This document shows positions 10,788 to 22,521 of a stretch of 64,000 nt of DNA, piece by piece. The DNA is from Neofusicoccum parvum (lineage: Eukaryota > Ascomycota > Dothideomycetes > Botryosphaeriales > Botryosphaeriaceae): NCBI GenBank assembly GCA_020912385.1, contig CP087206.1, positions 1,240,001 through 1,304,000 on the forward strand, written 5' to 3'. The translations under genes and the position numbers were made by a program. The notes beneath the pieces were generated by a model that saw only the letters and a program-made list of their open reading frames with translations, had not been told where the DNA came from and did no database searches. How positions within the stretch are numbered: the first letter of the stretch is position 1; the number at the start of each line of letters is the position of its first letter.

Positions 10788-12498
10788 ATTCAGTCGCGTG
10801 CTAGGAGGTTGATGGGTTGACGAAATTCTCATTGCTTGCTGAGCCGGCTACAAGGGGCGCGGTCGGTTTCTACGGGTCAAGCGGACGGAATACACTACCA
10901 ATTCGGCGTCTCAAAAATGATCAGTCCAAAAAGTGCAAGGCCGCGTGTGGGATGTTTAGGGATTATGGACTCGACAATAATCAAGCGACATCCATCTCCG
11001 GCCAACGGTCGTCCATGCGAGATTGGTGAGATCCAGCATGCTAATTTCACAGGTGTTCGAATCAACTCGAGTACTGCGCTTGAGCCATCGTCTCAAGGCA
11101 ACGCCCTCACACATCCCAGGACCCCCAACACACCTCAAACCGCTGTAATATCAACTCGGCAGTCGTCCCAAATGGCTGTAAGAGCTAAACATCTAGCGAA
11201 GATGAATTTTGGGTCTTAAGACTCGTCTGGCCTGCAGACTCTCCCTTGAGGCCTCGGCCGATGAAATGGAGGGTTTGATGGTGAGATACATGCCATCCTA
11301 CTAATATTGGACGGTAGCAAAACGCCAAAAATAAAAAATCTCTACTCACGTTTGGGTCCTCCGATTTACTGCGACAATGTCGATTTTGCAAGCAATAATT
11401 CTGTGCTCTAGATTAAACAACCCAGGTTGAGTGAAAGCACAGGACAACCGTGGTTTTGATGTAATCCAGGCTGTTCGCATAATTACTTACTCCTCAAAAA
11501 GTGAGTGTTTTAAACAGCAGCAGGAGCACCTCGACCTTCAAACTCGTTACCATCCCAGAACCCCTCTCAGAAAACTGAACCAAAACCACCACGGGATGAA
11601 GGCTTGAGCTCTGTCGGCGCACCACTCCTACCTCCCGTAGTCACTGCGGTCTCCACCCCTAGCTCTGCGCCCAGCGCCGCCAGATCTCTTGCCCGTCCAA
11701 CCGTGGGATGATGCATAGGCACGTTCTCAGCTGGAAGATAGAGCCACTCCAGCAGGTGATCGAGGCATTGATGCGTGAGCGTGTAATATTACTGTTGTCA
11801 GCTAGCTTGGCTCTTGGGGTAGCCGCAGCTGGTCAGTGACTGCCGTGCTTGCAGTTGAAGTCTTCTTTAGCAACAAAAACGCCCGCCGGCTCAACCCGGA
11901 GATGGTGACCTTGTGCCAGCCTTTCCTTTTTGTTTTTTTTTTCCTGGTATCGCGATAGATAGCTGCCCATTCAAGGCCCGCACTACAGGCCACGGGAGAG
12001 GCACAGTGGTTCTGCTCTAAATGTAAATGGGGCCTACTCATGAATCTTCTTATCAGCTTTGGGGATAAGCCTATGGAGCCATTTCGCGTGTATTTACACC
12101 TTCAGGGGATTTCTGATTTTAGATGTTTGGCAGAATGTTTTAAAAGTTTTCCTATATACTTCCCACAATACAATACTGTAACCAGCCGTGATATCGTTCA
12201 AGGGAAATTATTGAAGTCTGGAATGGAATTGTGCGCGACAGCGAGCGCTTGGACCATCAGGGGGAGCCTGAATCATGCATGGCAATGACGAAGCTCCATC
12301 GCGGGGCAGCCGGGGCACGAGCTCTCTCTTTCTCTCTTTCTCTGACCTTACCACAAGGCAACAACTCGATTCAAGCAACACGCGACTGCTTCCCCAACCT
12401 GACTATTCTCTCCCTCTCGTCTCTCCTCCTCTCCTTTCACCTCCCACTCCGATCGTCCCAAGGATCCTACTGCCTACCTACCTAATCTCAGGCCCACC
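10788..12498. other. Intergenic region, 1.7 kb, relatively AT-rich
   Basis: This lies between RPL26 and VPS25. It contains a short protein-like reading on the minus strand near 11567-11790 (see findings) and, on the VPS25 side, a pyrimidine-rich promoter stretch. I recognise no complete gene. Confidence 0.5.
12318..12470 (+). promoter_or_regulatory. VPS25: CT-rich core promoter tract of VPS25
   Basis: Long pyrimidine runs (repeated TCTCTCTTTCTC, later CTCTCGTCTCTCCTCC) end about 30 bp before the ATG. Such coding-strand CT blocks are a common core-promoter feature in filamentous fungi. The transcription start itself is not visible. Confidence 0.4.
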
Positions 12499-13258
12499 AT
12501 GGCCGCCTCAACAGACCCCTACAAATTCCCCCCGCACTACAGCTTCCCGCCCTTCTTCACGCTGCAGCCCGTCGCGGCGACGCGCGCCTCGCAGATGGCC
12601 AGCTGGAGCGCGCACATCCAGGCGTACTGCCGCCACGCGCGCCTCTTCCAGCTCTCGCTCATCGACGCCCTCGACACCGACCTCTTCTGGAACAAGAAGC
12701 TCGGCAAGCGCCTCGCCCTGCGCGACGCCCGCGAGATCGTCAACTACATGACCAGCGCCGAGGGTGGGCAGCGCGCCGAGTGGGTGGATGGCGAGAAGAA
12801 GAAGGGTGGGGAGGGCGCCGAGGGCGGCGGGAGGGCTTGGATATACTGGCGGAGGCCGGAGGAGTGGGCGAGTCTGATTGAGGGCTGGGTGAGTGCATGC
12901 GCTTGTGGTTCTTTGGACAACATGGGGACGGTGGTGGTTGCGGTTGCGCGTGGGATGCGCGTGGTGGATGACTGGAGTTGGGATGGTTTGTTTGCTGACC
13001 TGGGGTTGCGCAGGTCGACGCGACGGGTCAGAAGAATACGGTTCTCACGCTGTATGAGCTTACTGAGAGTGATGCGACGGCATCTCAGGGTATGGGCATT
13101 ATCCTCTGCGTCCGTTGCTTCATGATATGCTAATTTCCGCAACAGAATTCCACGGCATGGATGCCGACCTCCTGCAGAAGTCATTGCAGGTCCTGGTCAA
13201 ACGCGGGAAAGCACAGATCTTCGGAAGTGAGGATTCTTTGGGTGTCAAGTTCTTCTAA
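12499..13258 (+). CDS. VPS25: ESCRT-II subunit Vps25
   Basis: Exons 12499-12888, 13014-13089 and 13146-13258 encode 192 residues. The N terminus has the hallmark Pro-rich motif FPPHYSFPPFFTLQP, which docks Vps22 or Vps36 in the ESCRT-II Y-shaped complex, followed by WSAHIQAYCRHARLFQLS and the two winged-helix domains that contact Vps20. Exon 2 adds VDATGQKNTVLTLYEL and exon 3 ends GSEDSLGVKFF. The length is close to the family norm (about 180-200). A Lys/Glu/Gly-rich insertion (about residues 98-112) sits between conserved blocks. The protein acts on endosomes in multivesicular-body sorting. The ATG has a good CACCATGG context. Confidence 0.95.
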
Positions 13259-14126
13259 AAGTCAGGCAGACGTTCCGCGTTGACTTGAATTCCCCACATA
13301 CCAGAAACGTGGACGCAAAGCTCCGATACATACACGGAGAAACAGATGCCGAAGGGCATACATCTCAGCGTCTCCAAAAGGTCATCGTCATCTTCCCGTA
13401 GCCGTTTTTCGGTTCCACAGGAGATCCCTTCAAGCCGAGTTACGCAGCGGTGGAGCGTTTTCTGTTTGGGATTTTTTCCCATAAGAAACAAGCCAAAGAG
13501 ACCTCCAGACAAGTTTGTCTGTACGCAGGTCATCATCGGTGGACCTCGCCACAACATGGATTTGAGAAAGTGCCGGGAAAATAAAAACGGAGGGAGCCGC
13601 TCTGCAACAACGGTGCGTAAACCACCATTCTACTCTGTATGCAGCTGTGCTGGACTAGAACGTGTAGGCTAACGAAGAATCAGCCTTGCGCCTCACGGTA
13701 GGATAACCTTGCACCAAGCGTTTTTGAGTAACCTGGTATTTTAGAGCTTGAAATGCAGAACGAGATAGCGGACACAGCCTATCATCTCCGAACCTAACCT
13801 TGATGTAGAAGCCATTGATGATCTAAAGCAGATGTCTTGTTGTCATTCGGAATTTTCATAGCAACGACTAAGAAGCAACTAACCTTTCTCGTCTCTACCG
13901 CTCAACGGATCTCCAGTATGGCCGGGTTAAGGGAGGGTTCTTGATGGCGGAGAATGCACTTCACAATACGACGGCTCCGCTCTTCGCCTCGGATTTTCTG
14001 TAACGATAGTCCCTACTCAACACTATCCCTGCCCTCTCAAGCCCAGCGGTCGGTTTGCTCGTTGATTTTGTGGGTTTGAGGTCCTTGCATATGTGTATAT
14101 TCTATAATCCCGACTAAAGAGCCGCA
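13259..14126. other. Intergenic spacer
   Basis: About 0.9 kb between VPS25 and the NLR gene. Only short, non-homologous frames on both strands; nothing recognised. Confidence 0.5.
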
Positions 14127-14330
14127 ATGTTTTCCCCATACCACCCGGGTGCTACTTCTCGACGTCCACCAAAGTCTCCGGGTACGTCGCCGAGGTGTAA
14201 CTGCCCCCCTGTTCCGTGGCTGAATCCGAGCCACTCAGCTGATACCGCACGATTACGCCCCTCACAAGGATCCAGCCAAGACGCCAACAATCGTGCGACC
14301 GACAGCCTCGCCCTCCTCTCACCGTCATAA
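14127..14330 (+). other. Possible 5' exon of the NLR gene
   Basis: A 67-codon open frame from ATG 14127 is Ser/Pro-rich and ends with DANNRATDSLALLS, a composition common at the extreme N terminus of such NLRs. The next candidate acceptor is near 14436 (TTTATAG). No junction can be fixed by homology, so it is left out of the main model. Confidence 0.3.
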
Positions 14331-14393
14331 CTACGGAAACTCATCGCTACCGGTCTCGTTATCATCACCCACAATACCTCATCGTGTTCTTGC

Positions 14394-17300
14394 ATGGTTA
14401 TCTCGGCACCGGGTGTTATGACAGCTGATGTTTATAGGAACTACAGGGTACATGGGATCCCCGCTGGGCTTGACAAATATCAGGCTGCAGACCTTGTGAA
14501 GAGGGCTCTCTGTACCGGCAACCATGTTGAAGCGTGCGTTCAGTCTTTGGCGCCAGATCTCACGCGACCTCGAGAGATGGTCGCGACGCTCAACTTCTCC
14601 GAAATTCCGCCTGCTCTATGTGTCGCGCACACTGGAAACGAATGGCCGCCGTTCCGTGTCAGCCTTGAGCAGTGTGTAGAGTCAGACGCCCTGTTGGTTT
14701 TCGATACGCATTTTACAGGATTTACCCCGTTGTATTGCCCGCCTGAGGCAGACTGGCAACTTGAGTATTAATGGCACTCCTTGGGCTCCTTGAATATTCC
14801 TGCTGACTTTCACTCAGTTTGGTGGCATTGTCAGGCTTGAATGGTCATGCTTTCGGCTCTTTTAAGAGCAAGAAAAAGTCCTACATGTGGCTACGAGACG
14901 ACCTGCCTCGCGATCTGCCAGAAGCCAGGATCCTTCTCTATGGATACGACACTCGCCTTCAGGATAGTGCCTCGTTCCAGAGCATACTTGACCTCGGGAA
15001 GAATTTTCTACGGGCTTTATTGCTGGCAACAATGGAGTCTAGCAAAACTATGCTGGTGATGAGCCATAGTCTGGGGGGCATTGTTGCCAAAGAAGTAAGT
15101 TTTATCTGCACAAGCACAGTCCTTGTGCTGATTTACTTCTTTCAGGCTATCAATCGCATGGCAGGAAGTCCCTTTGAAGCAGAGAAACGGTTGCTGAAGC
15201 AGCTCAAGGCGCTCTACTTCTTTGGTGTTCCCAGTCACGGAATGGACATCGAATCATTAGTACCGATGGTGGGTGATCAACCTAATAGAGGGTTTCTACA
15301 TACTCTGGAGACAAATTCGCCTTTCCTTCGAGAGCAAGCAACGACATTCTTGCGAATAATAACACGCCAGCGTTGTAAGATTGTTGACTTTTACGAGACG
15401 AAGGTGTCTCAAACTGCTCAGCAAGACGTAAGATTTTGTTCATATCAGGTCTGAGAGCCCTCTGACTTACCCATTGGCTAGGCCGACGGAAAATGGGCAA
15501 TGACCGGGCCTCCAAGAGTTCTAGTCTCTCCCGCCTCAGCAATACATGTTATTGATGAGCCTCACCATCATACACATGCAGTCGACCGTAGTCATAGCGA
15601 TCTTGTCAAATTCACAAGCAAATATGACGACTTATACATCACTTTACTCGACCATTTCCGGGAAGCTCTCAACACTGAAGGCACGTTCCACAAAACATGA
15701 ACACGAAATTGAATGCAAACTGACCAACAAAGATTTCAAGCGGAAATTGACCGGCCTACAGAAGGGTAATATAGACTGTTCCTGTTTTTTTTTTTATGAG
15801 AGTAGCTAATCACAACCATTAGGTTGCTTGCAATCTCTTGCCTTCCCGGAGCAAGATCGACGCAAAAATGAACTTAGACCCATAAAAGGTACCTGCGACT
15901 GGCTTTTCGATCATGCCAAGTACAAATCTTGGCTCAAACAGCCCAATGGACTCTTGTGGATACGTGGGAAGCCTGGCTCCGGAAAGTCGATGCTTCTGAG
16001 AAGTGCAGTACAGCATCTGGATGGCCAGAAGAACACTGGCCAACTTATTGCCTCCTTCTTCATCCACGGACAGGGAACCGACCTGGAAAGAACTCCGCTT
16101 GGCATATATCGTTCTATTTTCCACCAGATATACCCGCACTTCCCTCACATCTTCGCGGACTTGGGGGAGATGTTCACCAAAAAGTCGAACAGCATGGGAA
16201 GTTGGCAGTGGACTACGAATGAATTACTGGTCATCTTCACTAACGGATTACCTGAAGCATCCAAAATTCGTCCAATATTCATCTTCATCGATGCACTCGA
16301 TGAGTTAGGCGAGGAGCATGCATGTCAGGTTGTCCAGGATCTTGAAAGATTATGCGACGAATTGTCCAAGGACAGCCATTTGAGGATTTGCTTCTCCTGC
16401 AGACACTATCCAGAGTTGACACTGAGGGTCGGAGTCACAATTGCAGTCGAGGACCACAACGAAGAAGACATCCATGCAGTTGTGAAGGGACAGCTGGACG
16501 AGATGGACCTGTCGAAAGAGATAACTTTAGAGTCCAAGATTGTTGACAGAGCACGTGGGGTTTTCCAATGGGCCGCCATCGTCCTTGATAACGCGAGACG
16601 CATGAAGAGAAAGGGGAAGCCGTTTCGCTTGATCCTGAAGATGGTTGAGGACATTCCTGCGGAGCTACATCGCCTTTATGACTCGCTCCTTACGGATACG
16701 GAAGATCGGGCACAGACGGTGAAATTGTTTCAGTGGGTGCTCTTCCCCAGAAGACCATTATCCGTCGAAGAGCTGCGACACGCTCTTGCGCTTGATTGGA
16801 ATATTTCATTCACGTCAATTAAGGAGTATCAGGATGGGGAGAACTTCTATGACGAAGAAGACATGGCCAGAGTCATCAAACATCTCTCCAAGGGCCTTAC
16901 GGAGATCAGTGGACGGAGAGTCGAGTTCATTCACCAATCAGTCCGCGATTACCTCCTCGAAACTGGCCTACAAGCTCTTGAAAAGAGCGTCCATGGATCA
17001 CCCAGCAGTCGGGCACATGTTCAAATCTCGAGATCGTGTATCCGGTTTTTGTCTTTGAACGAGATTCGCCTTTTTCTTGCTACGAACGTACCGCAGAGCA
17101 GACAAGGAGAGCCTCTTCAGCTAGTTGGACCTTACGTTGAGCTTCTTGAGCTAGCTGGCCCTTTCATTGACTACGCATGGCATGGTTGGGTCTACCACGT
17201 TGCGAGAGCAGAGGAATCCATGGAGATTGACCAGCGAGACCTTCTTGATATTTTCTCGTATCCAAACGACGAAGAGTTTCTGAAACCGTGGGAAACCATG

Positions 17301-18971
17301 CGGAGAATCCTGGGCAGCCCCGATGCGTTCATGAAGTTTTCGACCGCGACCAGTCCAATTCTACTTTCTCAATCGTTGAATTTAACACCTCCTGGTTCGT
17401 TAATATCTGATTGGCCAAGATCAGGATCGAGATTGGCACATATTCTCTGTTTGTCGGGCATTCGAAGCGCCATCCGGGAGATGATACGCCTTCAGGACCC
17501 TAACTTGGATGCACCGGACCACTATGGATTAAACCCGCTGTCGTATGCCATTGTCGGGAAACATTGGGACATGGTGCAAGACATTATCAAGGAGGTCAAA
17601 TCGGAATCGAGCAATGCAATCAGGCATCGGCTTTCCCTGCTGCGCCTTGCAAGTGCAGATGGACCAGAAAAGATCGTAGAGATACTTGATTTACTTCTGA
17701 GTGTCGAAGATGGCATTGGCAGGCGAAATACCCACGACATCGCTCCCCTTGCTGCTGCTGCTATCAAAGGAAACAACAGAGCAGTGAGGAAGCTGATTGC
17801 TGGAGGAGCCTCAACTGATGCACGGCTTAAGATTGATGGGGTCTTTGGTGCAGAAGAGAAAACCCCGCTCTTACTTGCCGCCGAAAGAGGACATGGGTAC
17901 GTTGTTTCAGAGCTTCTACGTGCAGGCGCCAACCCCAACTGCCGAGACAATGCTGGATGGACTCCGCTCTTGCTTGCTATCGAAGGAGGCCATGAGTCCG
18001 TTGTAAAAGAGCTTCTACGTGCGGGCGCCGACTTCAACTACCGAGATGTCACTGGCTGGACTCCGCTGTTCTGGGCCGTCCACAATGGTAACGCATCGAA
18101 TGTCTCACATCTCCTCAACGCCGGTGCGCAGCCAAACATACGCAACAACCGCGGTTGGACCGCAATCCATTATGCAAGTAACACTGAGGTTGCGCTGGCT
18201 CTCTTTGCGGGAGGAGCTGAGCTCGTCAACAACAATGCGCCCTCCAGGAACGATGACGAGCAAGACTCTATCAATGACAATAATGCACGCGAGCTTGTAA
18301 AGCCTTTCGAGGTCGAGAATAATTCTTCCGCACCCTCTGAGGCACATTCCAGAAACTCACATCTTCCCACTTATTCAAATACGGTGGACACAGCCTACCA
18401 GCACGCAACCACGAACGGTCTGATCGATACATTGAAAGACCTGCAGGCGGAGATGGTGGAGAGATATCTAAACAAAACGACCAGGCTAGTTTCGAAGGGA
18501 CAAAATGTCGAATATGAACTGTTGCAAGCGACGAAGTATGGTGATGTACGAAAAGCGGAATCCCTCCTAGCGCAAGGAGCATCCGCCGACCCGAGGAAAG
18601 ACTTTGGGGGCATGACACCGTTGCTGTGGTCCGCGGTTACCGGGAATGTGGACATGATCCGTCTGCTGCTTGGACGCGGAGATTATGATCTGGCTACTCT
18701 GAAAGAAGCATGCGACAAAGCTGGGCTATGGAGACGCGACGAAGCGTCGGAGTACTTGTCCCAAGCAATGCAGTGTTCACGAGAATTGCGACCCATTGTA
18801 GACAGGAGCCAGCAAGTGCAGTCAAGTCAGCCAATGTCCGCAAGCCTGGAACGCAAATCGCTAAAACGCAAGCGGACCACCAAAGACGATGGCAACGCAT
18901 ATTTGGGTCGGCCAGCGAAGCGCCCTTATTCAATCCAGCGGAAGGGCACTGAGGAGGAGAAAATAAATTGA
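14394..18971 (+). CDS. NLR-like STAND protein: lipase-like, NACHT and ankyrin domains
   Basis: Six exons (14394-14764, 14818-15094, 15146-15427, 15482-15680, 15733-15765, 15823-18971) keep phase and give about 1,436 residues. The N-terminal part is an alpha/beta-hydrolase of the type found on fungal NLRs (SesB-like): LSGLNGHAFGSF, a Ser nucleophile in MSHSLGGIV (about residue 212) and a candidate His in DRSHSDLVKF. The NACHT domain follows with Walker A GKPGSGKS (about 436-443), Walker B IFIFIDALDEL and a sensor Arg in CFSCRHYPEL. The C-terminal third holds ankyrin repeats (TPLLLAAERGHGYVVSELL, then two similar units) and a charged tail. Such proteins act in fungal self/non-self recognition and programmed cell death; that role is inferred from architecture. 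Intron 15681-15732 needs a GC donor. An extra 5' exon within 14127-14330 is possible. Confidence 0.87.
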
Positions 18972-20577
18972 GAGGCAAGGCAGAGTCAGTGTCTTGCTGC
19001 TGGGATGTAGGAACAGGGTATATGTGGTGGATCGGCGTCAACGTCAGGTAAGGCGGCAGTATGGAATTGTCTACGTTTTCACCAGGATTACGCTTAGAAG
19101 AGGGATATTGTGAGCATTATGTGAGATATGGAGGTGGCGAAAACGATTTTCATCCTCCAGAAGGTGCGATATCCTTTGAAAAGTTGACCTGCTTGATATG
19201 GTTGATCAGAGTGCCGATGTGCCCGGCTATTTGGCCCTTCAGGTTCTTGCACATCTTACACCCTTGCCGCGACGCAGGGACTCTACGGCGCCATGAACTA
19301 CGAGCAGGATCACGAGCGGAACAATGAGCCAATCCAGTTACTTTGATTTCTAGGCGATCAGGCGGAATTAACCTTGCTTGTTGAGATATCACAGAGGAAT
19401 TGGGTTGGGGTAAAGCCTCGGCCTACGGCACGGCTTGAAGCCATGGCTGCTCCCTTCTGAGAAGACAGCGTGAGGCATGCGCGAACTGATTTTCAAGGCG
19501 TGAATAGCGGTAGCAGTGGAATCTTTAGAACAGCGCTGAAGCTTGTTGAGTGGTGGCTGGGTGGGCAGCACTGAGCACCTTCTAAAGAGCTGGTCATAGC
19601 CTTCCGCCACACCACTTGGTCAAAACTTCAATTCGATGCCCCTCAAGTTGGATATACTTAAGGAAGGAGATGAAAAAAAAAATTGAAAAAAGAATTTATA
19701 TTTTTAATGCCCAAGTATTGTTTATAGGCAGATAGCCTTTAGTTGAATAAGTATCCAACAGAGAGAGAGTGTGTGTCCTATCGAGCATGCCTATGGCTGG
19801 CGTGTACGGTGTATGTGCCCGCAGCTGTGCGTACTGCGTAGTAAATAGTAGTAGTAAGAGGTAGTAAGAGGTAGTAAGAGGTAGTAAGAGGTAGTAAGAG
19901 GTAGTAAGAGGTAGTAAGAGGTAGTAAGAGGTAGTAAGGGGTAGTAAGAGGTGGTGGTGGTAGTAATAGTAGCGTATGCCTGGTCGACGTATGTCCCTAT
20001 GGACGTGTATGTCTTGTCGGGGTGTATATTCTGTGTGGATATGTTGTAATGGTGTCTCCGGAGCGGTGGTCGAGGCTCGAACGTAGTATTCATAGAAGTG
20101 GCCCGGTAATCTGTATACCGGCACCAAGGCCGCCACACTTCTTGCCAGAAGTACCCTATTGGATGAAATTTGAAGCCAATTGCTTTGTTTAAGAACATAT
20201 CATTCTTTCAGGTCATTTGCCACTTTGAAGTGTTTGGCTATGGGCCCGTGAGAAGGGGTACAGACAATCGCTTTGACACTCACTGCCTAGATTTGAGGCA
20301 GTAGGAAAATAAACGGGCTTTCACCTTGTCAGGAACATAGTATTGCACAATGTTTGTCTTATTTAGTTTATACTTCTTCTTAGATCCAGCCCCTGTTGTC
20401 CCCCCTCCGATCTTATAACCCAGGAAAACTCTATAGGGAATCAAGCCAGTCCGCTGTATACCGCTGAGAGGAGCGCCACAAAACGACAAACGAGGCAAAA
20501 AGAAAAGAGGTGGCCACCGCTATTTACACAAAATATCGAAGTGCAACTCTCAGATGCAGGCCGTGTCGAGGATCATT
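18972..20577. other. Intergenic region with minisatellite
   Basis: A 1.6-kb AT-richer spacer between the NLR gene and the 3' end of the flavin monooxygenase. It contains the 10-bp tandem array at 19851-19950 and an A/T-rich stretch near 19672-19705. Open frames running through the array are products of the repeat. No gene recognised. Confidence 0.55.
19851..19950. repeat. 10-bp minisatellite (GTAGTAAGAG)n
   Basis: Ten tandem copies of GTAGTAAGAG, nine identical and one with a single change (GGG at 19938-19940), then a decayed GTGGTGGTGG tail. The high homogeneity suggests recent slippage or expansion. Confidence 0.95.
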
Positions 20578-22521
20578 TTACAACTGCGCCTTCTCTCCAC
20601 CAACGTTCTTCGCCAAGAAGGTGGAGAAGTACTCGTTTAGCGCATCCACGGTACCGCTGCCCTCAACCAGCTTGACGACGCAGCCAACATAGCCATCCGG
20701 ACGCACGACCACCACGCCGCCCGTCTCCTCGCTCAGCCCCATCTTCGCGTGGGCGGCGGCCTTCGCGTCCGGCACGCGCTGGTCCCACACGTCGTCGGCG
20801 TAGACGAGGTCCTTGTAGCGGGCGAGGAGCTCGGGCAGCAGCTCGAGGATCTCGATCTGGGTGCGCTTTGCGGCGAAGACGGTGGCAAAGGTGAAGAAGT
20901 GGCTGTGCGGGTTGTAGCGCTCGTGGTAGGACACGGTGGCGGCGTCGGCGCGCTCGAAGGCCGTGAAGAAGCTGTTCTTGCGGCGCAGCGCGGTCGCGAA
21001 GTCCGATAGCGCCGTGCGCGTGCGCTCGGGCTGCCCGCCGAAGACGTAGATGCGGTACGCGCCGTTGAGCGGGATCTCCTGCTCCAGGTGCACGACGTTG
21101 GCGTCGACGACGCGGGTCACGGTGGCCGGGGTGAGGATGCGGCCGCTGCGGAGCTTGGTGGTGCCGGCGGCGTTGGAGAGGAAGAGCGGGGAGCGCGAAG
21201 GGTGGTCGGCGGACCAGTTGAAGATGTTGGGGTCGTAGGCCACGCCGTAGCCCGAGGTGAACTCGCAGCTCTCCTTGAAGGTCTTGATGAATTGGTTCTC
21301 CTCGGCAGGCTCCTCCTGTGCGTGCTGGCTTGCGGCGCCGACTTCGCCGGCAGAGGGAAGGCGTTCGGAGAAGAGCTTGGCGTACTTGGCGTCGAAGTTG
21401 AGCAGGTTGTCGGCGATGAGGCGGCGCTCGGACTCGTAGGTCTTGAGGATGTCACGCTTTGCGAGGCCAGACTCCACGTGGTGGATCTTCCAGGCAAGGT
21501 TGGCGGCGTCGAGGAAAGCAGTGTTCATTCCTTGGCCAGCCTTGGGGCTGTGGGTGTGGCAACAATCACCGCCCATGAACACACGCTCGTCCAGGGTGTA
21601 CTTGTCTGCCAGACCCTGGCCAATGGGATAGACGGAGTACCACTCAACGCGGTCCCAGTTGATGTAGTACGGTGCCAGGATCTTCTTGGCGTGGTCCTGG
21701 ACTTCCTCTTCAGTGGCAGTCTTGCGGGGATTCCAATCCGGGTCTGTTGATGATGCAATCTGGATGTACAGGCGCACCATGTTGTCTTCGCGGGGGATGA
21801 CCATGATAGAGCCGTGATCTGAGTGAATGGTGCATTTCATCTGGCAACGTTAGTTTGATGCTGCGACCTGTTCAAAAGTGAAGCGTACCTTGATGTCGGG
21901 GAAGTCGGTCTGCACAACACCGTCCATGACACCCCAGACATGGGCAATGGGGTCCTTGTGTCTTATTTGCACACCCAGCTGCTCGCGGACAAAACTCCGG
22001 GCACCCTCGCCGCTGAAAAGGTACTTTGCGCGCACAGTCTGCTTCTCTTCGCCGTTGACATTCGCAATGCTGACCTCAACGGGGTACTCGGCATCCTTGG
22101 CGTCGCTCTTGAAGCCAGTGATGGTCCACGGTCTTTGGACCTTGCCACCGTTCTTTTCGATGTCCTCAATGAACACGCGCTCGATGAGACCCTGGTGCAG
22201 CAGGGTGGTGAAGGGGTAGCGGGCGTCAATGAACTTGGGGCAGCTGGCCCAAGTGCCTGTCCGGCGAATGCCGGTGGTGGTGGGATCCCAGAAGGCAACC
22301 TCGTAGACCTTTGCCGGGTCGTAGGCCATGATTTTCCGCTTCAGGCCCATGTTGCGGAGCAGGTCGAGAGAGCGGGGCTGGATGCCGTCGGCGCGACCGG
22401 TTGGCGTGGGCTCGGCACGGTTGTCAATGTGCTTGATCTTGTAGCCCCATCTCTGCAGCTGGCAGGACAGCATCAGCCCGACGGGGCCGGCGCCGATGAT
22501 AACGACATCGAACTTCTCCAT
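20578..22521 (-). CDS. FAD-dependent phenol 2-monooxygenase-like hydroxylase
   Basis: Exons 21889-22521 and 20578-21840, with a 48-bp intron, give 631 residues, close to the length of fungal phenol hydroxylases. The Rossmann motif [12 protein letters not shown] starts near residue 6. The DG motif is in [14 protein letters not shown]. The FAD-ribityl GD motif lies near residue 300 in [19 protein letters not shown]. The C-terminal 180 residues form the thioredoxin-like dimerisation domain of this family. The enzyme should use NADPH and O2 to hydroxylate a phenolic substrate, probably in the cytosol; the actual substrate is unknown. It is divergent from a P450 gene across 1.1 kb. The pair may serve aromatic degradation or a small secondary-metabolite step. 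Confidence 0.92.

Noticed and set aside
20030..20110. tRNA B-box-like sequence (GTTCGAGCC on the minus strand)
   Set aside because: The flanking bases do not form a T-stem or acceptor stem, and no A box is at the right distance.
19696..20198. Two overlapping minus-strand frames through the minisatellite
   Set aside because: The repeat produces a YYLLLPLTTS pattern in any open phase; the non-repeat part shows no family.
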